This document shows, piece by piece, positions 23,456-33,200 of a stretch of DNA of 64,000 nt. The stretch is from assembly GCA_914767715.1 (NCBI GenBank), contig OU612075.1, forward strand, positions 2,976,001 through 3,040,000, read 5' to 3'. A model generated the notes under the pieces. That model saw only the letters and a list, made by a program, of their open reading frames with translations, had not been told where the DNA came from and ran no database searches. Positions within the stretch are counted from its first letter, which is position 1, and each line of letters opens with the position of its first letter. Made by a program: the position numbers and the translations under genes. The stretch is from Membranipora membranacea. Lineage: Eukaryota; Bryozoa; Gymnolaemata; Cheilostomatida; Membraniporidae.

Positions 23456-25710
23456 TAATCTGGGCTTTGATATGACCTGGTGCTTTAGTGATTAGCCTTT
23501 GAACCTTGGAAATTTCTATCAAAGCAGGTGGCTTTGAACCATTGATGCTACTATTAAAGCAGATTTTAAAAGCTTTGACCAGGCACTAAGGCTTAAATGA
23601 TTTGCTCAGGTATGACTGTTCGTTTAGATATTAGCCTTTGAGCCATAGAAATTTCTATTTGAGCAAATTTTAACCATCAACATTTCTATTGAAGCAGATT
23701 TTACACATTTTGCCCAGGCACTTAGGCTTTATTAAGTTGCACTGATGATTGATTGAGGATTGCACATAGACAAAACATTTTTATGCAACCTCATAGACAT
23801 AGACAAAACTATGTCTATGGGATTGAATAAAAATGGCTAGAAAAAGCCAAAAAACCTGTGCTGGCTGTTGCAAGTTTTCTATGTCATAGCATCACCTGCT
23901 GTTTTTCATACTAGTCCCAAAGAGAAGATCAGGTATGAATCTAGTTATCTTGACAATAATTGAGGATGGATAGGCAAAACTGTAGGTGTTTATTGTGTGC
24001 AAAAATAGGGCTCAGCTGCCACATAAGTTGTCAAAAGTCCCCTATGAGAGTTGCTTCATGGGCATTACCTTAATACCACCTCCAAACCTATCGGTTTTTC
24101 GGTGGGATTATACAACCTCTGAGTTTTCTGATCAAGTTAGAAAGTTCACGGAAAGCCAAAGCTCTAGACCAAACAAGTCACTGGGTTGGGTTGGATTTGT
24201 CTTGTTTGATATTGTGACTGTCTTAGCCAAGCCCATGTACTCACTGGTTGTCTTAGAACTTAGGCTAGTACACCGATATAGTTGAGATATGTTATTACTA
24301 CTTTATTTTTTTGTAGAATTCTAAGTCAGATACAGATACATCTAAGCCTACACCAGCTCGCAGATTATCACAACCTACTACCCATCATGTTAGTCCACCT
24401 CAGTCGACTGCTAACAGTAACGCTAACTCTCTGACTACTATTGTAAGTATAAGTATAATTGCTTCCCCTTGTTTATCTCTACAATGAAAGCCCGTAGTAG
24501 GACTATAATAAGCATATGGGTGGGGTGGACTTGTTCGACCAGTTTTGTAGTTACAGTCACTATCCCCACAAAGCGTACAAGTGGTACATGATCATATATC
24601 ACTTTCTTATTGAGGCGGCCCTAGTCAATGCGTTCATATTCTTCAAGAAGCAAATGGGTGCTGTCACACAAAGACAGTTCAGATTGAAGGTTATTGATTC
24701 ATTATTGGATGGGTACCTTCCCACTGTGAAGGCTGTAAACCGTAGGCTAAGCCAGCAGGGTGTGGGAGATATTCCTTCTAGATTGACGTCTAGGTGCTTC
24801 CCATCACAGTGTCCAAACAAATCGGCACCTGATTGTGCCGTGTGTTCTGACAGGAAAAACAAGAAAGCAAAATGTATGCAATGCGCACAGCTAATAGACA
24901 ATAACTAGTTGAGTAGTAATTACTAGTCAAAGGCCCCTTTGTGTTTGGGTACTTGCAATGTAAAAAGATATCTAGACCCTGTTGGACTAATTTTGCTATA
25001 ACTTCTATACCAAAGCACCCACAAAAAAAACTTTCTTATTTTTGAAATCCTCACAATATTTCCTACAAATTACGTGCATACTCTATGCAGGAATAATCAG
25101 CAGGTGAATCGCTGTTGTGTCGCATCAAGATAATATCGTCATGTTTTGCAAATGATTAGTATTTCAACTACGGGTAGAACACCAAGATATAATTCTACAA
25201 GAGAAAGATTTACACCATCACGTAGAGCCGGATGTTCTAAACATGTTTGAGACAGAAAGTTTTCTCCTAGGACCAATAGTATTGGTGCTATGGAGCATTG
25301 AATGATATCCTCTTATCACTTAGTAATCATTGAAAATTGGCTGGCGCAGAGGCTTATTTAGTGATGAATAGACTGGCAAAGATTGGGTTAAAGTCTCTGT
25401 CAGTACCCTATTTAATAAGCAGATCATACGTTGGTACCCAGTTTTTAACTACATGATAACTGATAACTCAGCTGATCAAACACTGTTATCTTTCTACAGC
25501 GACAAATTTGTAACAAAGATTGTTGGTAGTAGAGTTAATCGAAGGTTACAGGAGAGGTGTTTATGTACCTATGTTCATAGAACTATATTGTATATAAGTT
25601 GCTCCCAAATATCGTTACATCTCAACTCAATCAAACTATAAACACTGCTCTGGTGGCTGCCCTTACTTATGAAAGTTACTGCACGGTGAGTATCTCATTC
25701 ATCATCACTT

Positions 25711-25899
25711 CCCAAAGACCAAAGCATGTTATAGTCAGGCAGTTACAGTTATGATAAAGTTGTGACATATTTGCACGGTTGCATTTGTAGAGAATGGGCG
25801 TTAATTTCTTATGGAAGGCACTCCATCAATAATTAATGCCAATCTGACACAACTTTATCATAAGAAACTGCCTGACTATAACATGCTTTGGTCTTTGGG
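25711..25899. mobile_element. Short foldback (MITE-like) element in R2
   Basis: Duplicate of the 34-bp-TIR element at 14621-14809; no differences in the arms were noticed. Confidence 0.75.
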
Positions 25900-26619
25900 T
25901 AGTCTTTAACTTCACCACCCACCTGTAGTGTGCAGTCATCATAATGAAACTTGCACTGTAGGTAGACAGCCCACCAAAGAGGGGTGATCGAAGAGAAAAA
26001 TAGTAGCATCCGATATGGTATGATGGGTCAGTGATTACTAGTTGTTAGTCTATAGTCTATGAGAGTCCTAGTTGTGACACAAAATTCAGCCTAATCCATG
26101 TAAACTTACCACATGTACGGAAACAGAAATCTATCAACCTGATTAGGTATGGGAGAAAGTAAATCTGACATAAAGTCCCTCTTTGGTTCTTTCAAAGATA
26201 AAGGATTTGCGGGTCACACAAACATTACTACAAATTACGGATTTTCCTTTCCAATTCAGCAATTTCTGGAATCAAAGTTATTGCAGAGAATTTACTGTTA
26301 GTTGATTTCTGCCTGTATATCCAGTCAAACATACACATCAAAGGATGTGTTCTATCAGTAATTATCAAAATCGGCCAGCAGTATGTCACCTGTTCTCTGG
26401 TGGGCATACCTTGGGACATTGTGAGGATAGGCATGGAAACTAGTGTAATAACTAATGTGACATTATATACCCTACTGACCTTAATATTTCGCGGGCTCTT
26501 AATTCGCGGTGGGCACAACTCCAACCTTTTTCACTAGTCTTAATTATTCACGGATCTCTGGCCCGCGAATGTAAGAGGATAACTGCTCTATAGTAGTAGT
26601 AGTATTCTATTTTTAAAAA

Positions 26620-26735
26620 CAGACCTCATTGGAATTTGAACCTGCAACATCTTTTTCAATGAGATTACGAGGCAGACGCTGTACACACTGACATACAGAC
26701 TGTGTATTTAGCTAGTTTTAACCATTCGCGGTTTC
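26620..26735 (-). mobile_element. tRNA-like SINE fragment in R2
   Basis: Duplicate of 15540-15660; its B-box region has one substitution relative to R1. Confidence 0.4.
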
Positions 26736-26849
26736 CGTCATCGCTAACCGCCAAATATTAATATATATATATATATATATATAAATTGGGAGCTATTCTC
26801 CCTTTTACACCCTCTGTAAACCAAGTATATCAATGGTTGCTCGAGCTCA

Positions 26850-27283
26850 TAGACATTCCTAGTCAGCTACGAGTCAAGTTCTCAGCGGGGCTTTCGGAGG
26901 AGAAGCAGATCTTGGTGTGGCGGTCTGTTCATTAAGGAGAGCTCAGCGCTAGGTATAAAGATTTCATGTGGAGGCTCTCATCTGGTTCCCTGAAAACGGG
27001 AGAAGTCCTAGCAAGATAGAATATGCCTTGGGTGAACACCGAGTGTGTCTATTGTAAAGGGGGGCTGGAGACAGTCACACACCTTTTTGTAACTTGTAAA
27101 GAACTGCAGCCAGCCCGCGACCTCCTGGCCTGGTACGCACAATGGTTTTTTGATATGGAGATAGATACAGCGAGGGAGCTTGCTATGTTGAATGGAGTAT
27201 TTTCCGATGGAGTTGGGCATAATGAAGGAGACCACCGACTTCGGCATCTTGTTGTGGCACTCAACAAGGTTTATGGGACATGA
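26850..27283 (+). pseudogene. LINE reverse-transcriptase C-terminal zinc-finger remnant (R2)
   Basis: Duplicate of the R1 remnant. Here the T run near 27149 is one base longer, so the frame stays open from CVYCKGG through to a stop at 27281-27283 (27023-27283, 86 codons). The upstream stops are shared with R1, so decay preceded the duplication. Confidence 0.6.
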
Positions 27284-27685
27284 GGTGCCGTATAATTTTT
27301 GACAGTGAGGTCTTTATCTTCAATGTTCCAAGGTCGAGATTTTTGTCTGCTGTTAGACCCTTTTTCAGCAATCTCATCGGAGAGAATAAGTAATTTTTTA
27401 TGATTGATGGTTATCGTGCATCAATAGAGATTCGTTTTTTTTTATCTTCTCTCATAGTTTTTTTTCCAGCAGTCACTCTCAATGACTGATCCGAAATTTT
27501 TTTATGTTGCCAACCCTTTGGTGAGCCACGGGACAACCTTTTCTGCCGCTAGTGTGTGTTCAGGCAATCGCTGTCTGCATGAGAATTTGTGGTGAGTCGG
27601 TCACAACATACCTAGCAAAACCTAATACCATACACAAACCTTAATCAAATATCATCTCACTAATTTTCCTGCTTTCACAAACATT

Positions 27686-27760
27686 ATTCCTGTGGCTCAG
27701 TAGACAGTTGAAAAGGGCGATATGGGTTCAATCCCCATTGTTTCCGAGTTTCTGGTTGAA
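27686..27760 (+). mobile_element. tRNA-like SINE head in R2
   Basis: Duplicate of 16615-16690. Confidence 0.4.
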
Positions 27761-28780
27761 GCGTCGTCCTGTTTATCAAAGTTTTGATAACGAAGAGGCT
27801 TTATACACCAGTATTTTGTCGATGTTCTGGCGTGCCTTAAACAGTGGAAGTCCAATGGTATAATGGGCCTACTACTCGACATCCACTGTGGACTGAATCA
27901 CTCTGAGTAAAACACCCTCCTAAATGCTAATTGATATTAAATCTAATAAATTGTAATTAAAATGAAATACATACTAAGGTATGAAATATTGCGTATAAAT
28001 TTGCTGTCAAGAAAATGCATGGTTACTATGTATACAAGCCTCTAGTTAGATGTGTAGCAGAGGCAGTTTATATATCGTAACAATATCTACTAAAATGCAC
28101 TATTCCAACATACTATAGCGTGACAGATTGCCACATTAGGCAGACGTAGTTCAGCCTCTAAGGTAAACATCTTTTCAACATAGTTTAGATACAGTTGTGC
28201 CAGCTGGGGTGCCTGTTATCTTCCAGTTGCCTTAGTATCAGTGACAAGATGTAATAATATCGCTGTTTTAATGGTGATGGCAGGTAATAATTATGCAAGT
28301 TATAATGAAACTTTCTATTGTGATGATCTCTGGCTGTGGTATCTCAATTTTTGCAGACTTCCTCAAATCAAAACCCATGACAACGATATGCATAATAAAT
28401 TATCATGTGCGATGAGCCAACGGCCACAATATAATTTTTTATACAGTTTGATAAATTGCGGATAAAGAGCCAGCTTAGCTACTTTGACATGACTGTGTCT
28501 ACCTCTTAACTTGTCACACAGCATTTTTTACTGTGGCCACTTACTTGGTGACATCCAAAGGCGTATTTAACTATCTCGAACTCTTGAATGTTAGAGGCAA
28601 GGATGGTTAGAGTGTTGGGAAAAATGTTCCACCCTCGAATCAAGTAATGAGGAATTGTCTTCTTTTCCTGTTATTATTATTAGTTGTCCTCTCTTTGTCA
28701 CTTGACATAAAAGTAAAATTTTGATATGAAACCAGTAGACTTTTTGTTGTCTATTGACATTCCAAGGTCATCTTAATTAA

Positions 28781-30297
28781 TACTTTGGGATGCAACGAAG
28801 TTACAGGAAAATACAGATAGAGCAAATCTTTTCTCCCTAAAAACTTCCTCATGCTACCCTAATGCTACCCAAATCTCTGGAGTATTGCTCTGTATATATT
28901 GTTACCCAGAAAGTCCCTTGACTTTTATCCCTCCAATCCTCTCATCAATATGCATATTTAGCAACAAAGCAAAGCAAGCACACCTGTCTGTTTTTGTTTA
29001 TTTTTTATCATCATCATCATCATGATCATCATTTCATTATTGATGATGATGGTTGGTGGTTGATTGATTGCTTGTTGTTGATTCATTGATTTTATTGTTG
29101 TGTTGATTGATTGAGACTGTCAACAGAACCCCACAGAACCACCAATTGGCCATCATAGTCATAGCTATCAATCATGTTCACAACACAGCCTCAGAGTCAG
29201 ACCCACTGCAGTCATCATGGGCACCTGCTTGATCAGACATAGTACACAACATTATATACATCATATTTATTCTGGGGAATGATGTTGATTTTCCAATCTT
29301 TAACCTGGAGGTCAACAAGTCACTTACTTACCATTGGAGTTTGTCTGGTTATGTTAATATTCTCTACTCTAACAATTTGTTAGAGACTCTAACAAATTTG
29401 TTAGAGTCTCTAACAGATGCTTGTCTCCTGAAAAAAAATTTTTTCTTAGAGAGTTGACCAGACAGATTAAATACGCCTATGCTGACATTCCCATTACCCG
29501 AACTTTCTGTTATTAATTGTCATAGTTGCCATAGTTTAATGACCCAAGTAAACCCGTTTTGACTGCTCCATTGACGAATTATTGTCTGCGTGCAGTCAAT
29601 GAAATTATGACTTCATAGTCAGTGGTTGGTTGCTAGGCTTGGAGAGTCTAAACAACATGGCTGGATAATAGCAAATATAATGTTCTTCTCTCACGGGACT
29701 ACTCTTTTTAGCAGCATATAGAATTAAGACTCATCTTTGATTACTCCAAATATAGTAGTAAGTTCCTTTTACCAAACTACCACCAAAACATAAAGTTAGT
29801 GAAATACAATCACTGGGTCCTTGGTGGATGAGACTAAAAGGAAGCCTTGGTAGTTCTCATCTCAAACTTGTACATATTTCAATACTATAAAGCACTGGAT
29901 ACTACTCAAACCTCCGCACATCACAAGACAATAAACACACAACGATATTCTTACATTGACATACATAAGTGCAAGGGTATTAAGATTATGATTCATTAAT
30001 ACTGTGGTTGTTATTTCCCATGATTTAAAATGATATCACACTCTATCTTTTTGAAGTAACAACTAGATAAGTAAACTCAGTCTAGCTGTAGTAGTTTAAA
30101 AAAGAGTAGGTATTAGATAATGGTGAGAATAATACTGTTTGCCAAAAACGTTGTTGATACATAGATGTTCAAGAACGAGTGACCGTGTCAGCGAGGATAC
30201 TAGAAAGAATAGACTTCATGGTAAAAGGTTTTGCTTGTTATTACCGAAGTTTTTTAATCGACAATTATGGTTTGATGTCTAAAACCGATACTTGTAG
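28781..30297. other. Upstream region of the ankyrin-caspase gene
   Basis: No gene recognised. It contains a (TCA)n / (TGAT)n microsatellite block at 29005-29115 whose halves can pair, and a cluster of alternating GTTAGAG and CTCTAAC motifs at 29370-29415 able to form a hairpin. A promoter for the downstream gene presumably lies in the last few hundred bases, but I see no distinctive core element. Confidence 0.4.
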
Positions 30298-33200
30298 ATG
30301 GAAGATCAAGCCGCTGCAGACATGGATCTTGCATTGAATATGCTTGTCTGTTGGATACAAGAAGATACTGACCGATGGAGCGATATATTGGGTAAACATG
30401 AGAGTGATGCTTTATTGCGCGCTCTAAAAACAGATATGGAGACTAATGAGGATTGTGATGCATCAAACCTAATTCTTGAGCTTTTACATTGGTCTTCACA
30501 AGGTAAGATTGATGTTGATGATCTAATGCTGAAGCTCTGATAGTATAAAATTCCACAAAAAAAACCTTGCACTATATGCAAAATACACTAGGCTCACTCA
30601 GATACAATCAATCTCATGAATCAGCTTTAATCAATATGCACTAATCAAATATATGAAGGTTAAAGCCTAAAGCACACTATCGCGTGTTTATCACAGTGTG
30701 ACGGACAAAAAACGCACACCCCATCGTAACTTTTGTATTAATTACAAGAGAGTTGAGATCCGTCCTCTACACTTGGTGTGTTTCTCATAATAAATTTATA
30801 ATCAATAATTATCGCATTGGTTGTATTAACACAAGGATTCTATATCGTGTAATGATGTAATGGTGGAATGTGTAAAATTAATTCAATAATATATGTTGAA
30901 GCGTGCCCTTGGCCGGTCACTCGGCACATTTCGGGTCCCCTTTCAAATTCCAGCGTTCCAGGTTTACCGGGGTCGGTAGTTGATCATAAGCCGCACTCAC
31001 CAAAAAGTTGACTCTTTTTGCGACTCCATTTGACCATGTTTGCCATTTGAGCTGATGCTGCTCAATAATTTAGTGTGCTCTCAGCCTTAAAACAGATTTG
31101 ATTTTCTGTTGCAGAAGTAAAGCAGCTGAGATTATTAGATAAGCTCTTTAGCAAACTAAGCGCTGATCATCTGGCTGACGCTACCGTCAGTTCTCAAAAC
31201 AATTACCGTGATTACAAAGCAGGGGCATCTGTTGCATCTAATAGATCTATCGCTCAGTGTATTGCTGAAGAGGTCAAGGCTACGAAACAAAAGCTGTGCA
31301 AGCCTGGACAAAATGTGCACAGCGGCTCCCTGATGACCATTCTGAAATGTTACATGGTGTCAGACGAATATCAGGAACACTTTTTTGATTTGATCACAAA
31401 GCCAGATGAGAAAGGTTGTAGCTTATTGATGTGGATAATTGTGATGGGTGTTCCAGCCATTCTAAATTTGGTAATTAATCAACTGACGCCCGCCCTCGTG
31501 ACCAAGGCAATCACTGCCAAAAACAAACATGGCCGTAATTCTGTGACAATAGCCGTGATGAATGGATGTGAAGAAACACTGAACGTACTGATCAAGATAT
31601 TGGATAAAAATGAACATGACAGTATTATCACCTCACCTGATAAGAAAGGATCAAATTCAGTGATGTGGGCGGCAAAACTTGGAGAAATTGGTGCTGTACA
31701 AACACTTCTGAGTAAATTAGTACTTGCTAGGCAAGTTTTTGCAATCAAATCCAAAAACACTGATCAAATGAATTCTGTAATGTTTGCCTGTGAACATAAA
31801 GATATATTGCAACTATTGCTGAAGATCGTTGACACACTTCCACCTGCTGAGCAGTTTGCTGTGATCACATCTTACAACAAGGCCGGGCAAAATCCGGTGG
31901 TACTGTCAGCTATGTATGGAAACAAAGACTTACTGACTATGCTTCTAGAAAGACTGAGTAAACTCAAGTGGTGGGGTATCTTCTCTCGTACTCAAAAAGA
32001 TTTGGCTACAACAATAAAATGGCAGGATAGAGATGGAAATAACTCTGTGATGTGGGCAGCTAAAACGGGTCATGAACAAGTTATGGAGACCCTGCTGGAT
32101 CAGCTCGCACCTCATCACCAAGTTGAGGCCATCGCTGCTCAGGATAAAGATGGGTGCAATGCTGTTGCAGCTGCTGCATCTAATGGACATCACATAATAA
32201 TAGAGCAGCTCATAGAGAGACTGTCACATGACCAGCGACTCAATGTTATCAACTCTTCACTTCCCTGTGTCTCTGCTGGGAATGAACGTGCACTGAACAG
32301 ATTACTGGAATACCTCGATGGTTTGCTCGTTGATGTGACTTCCTTGATCGCTCAACAAAATTCTAATGGACGGAGTTTGGTGATGCAGGCTGCTTCTAAA
32401 GGACATACTGTTGTACTGAAATTTCTGCTGGATAGACTCACTCACAAGCAACAGTTTGATGCAATCACCTCTTGCTGCGTTAATCAGCAGAATTCTGTGA
32501 TACTAGCAGCTGTAAAAAATCACAAAGACACACTGAATATGCTTCTAGAAAGACTGGGTAAACTCAAGTGGTCGGGTATATCCTCTACTATTGTGGCTGA
32601 TATGATTAAATGGCGTGATAGAGATGGAAAGAACTCTGTGATGTGGGCAGCTGAAAAGGGACATGAACAAGTTATGGAGATCCTGCTGGACCAGCTCGCA
32701 CCTCATGACCAAGTAGTTTATGCCATCGCCGCACAGAAAAAAGAAGAAAGAAATGCCTTTATGGTGGCTGCATCATATGGTCGTCAGGAAATTTTAAGAA
32801 AAATGCTGGACAGGCTCTCACACATTGAACAACGTGACGTGATATCCGCTCATGATTTTGGGACAGGGTACAACTCGGTAACAATTTCTGTTAAAAAGGG
32901 GCATAACAACACATTAAATACATTACTGACATGCTTGGATGAATTACCTCCTCATTATCAGGTAGTTGTTGCTGACATGATCAAACAGCAGGATGCAGAA
33001 GGATGGAATTCAGTGAAATGGGCAGTTTTAAAAAATCATGAAATGGTGACCACAATTCTGGACAGGTTGACTCCTGAGCAGCAGGTTGAAGAAATCATCT
33101 CTCAAGACAGAGCTGGGCGGAACTCTGTGATACTGTGTGCTAGGAAAGGGAAAGAGAAAGTCCTAGACGTTTTACTCGACAGGCTAAATCAACTCAAATC

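Larger units (their letters stand above)
18615..24908 (+). pseudogene. piggyBac transposase, multi-exon, catalytic core deleted
   Basis: Exons, all phase 0 with GT..AG borders: 18615-18698 (start ATG, acidic), 19815-19895, 20566-20664, 21192-21314, 21534-21644, 21890-22021, then 24317-24442 (a diverged duplicate of the previous one) and 24501-24908. The last contains MGGVDLFDQ, the segment that carries the third catalytic aspartate of the DDD triad, then KWYMIIYHFLIEAALVNAFI, and ends in a cysteine-rich zinc-binding tail (CAVCSDRKNKKAKCMQC). The first two aspartates and the surrounding RNase H-like core are not found between 22022 and 24316. The N-terminal half is low-complexity, rich in Ser, Thr and Pro. 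The element cannot encode a working enzyme. Confidence 0.75.
17701..25387 (+). mobile_element. Decayed piggyBac-family transposon
   Basis: The element begins CCCAATCTCTGCC just after TTAA (17697-17700) and ends GGCAAAGATTGGG just before TTAA (25388-25391), giving 13-bp inverted termini with one mismatch and the TTAA target site diagnostic of piggyBac. A subterminal direct repeat (CTGCCGGAGGCGGATATTT) occurs at 17710 and 17751. Inside are transposase exons on the plus strand, including the recognisable C-terminus, but the catalytic core is missing. Later insertions and an internal duplication have enlarged it to 7.7 kb, against the usual 2.5-6 kb. Confidence 0.88.
25392..28772. repeat. 3.4-kb direct repeat R, copy 2
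   Basis: Copy of 14302-17696, flanked by TTAA at 25388-25391 and 28773-28776 (the latter followed at once by another TTAA). Its internal features repeat those of copy 1. Very high identity implies a recent event or an assembly duplication. Confidence 0.95.

Noticed and set aside
14298-28776. R copies as LTRs of a giant retrotransposon around the middle region
   Set aside because: The middle has its own inverted termini and a piggyBac transposase, with no gag-pol; R lacks TG..CA ends.
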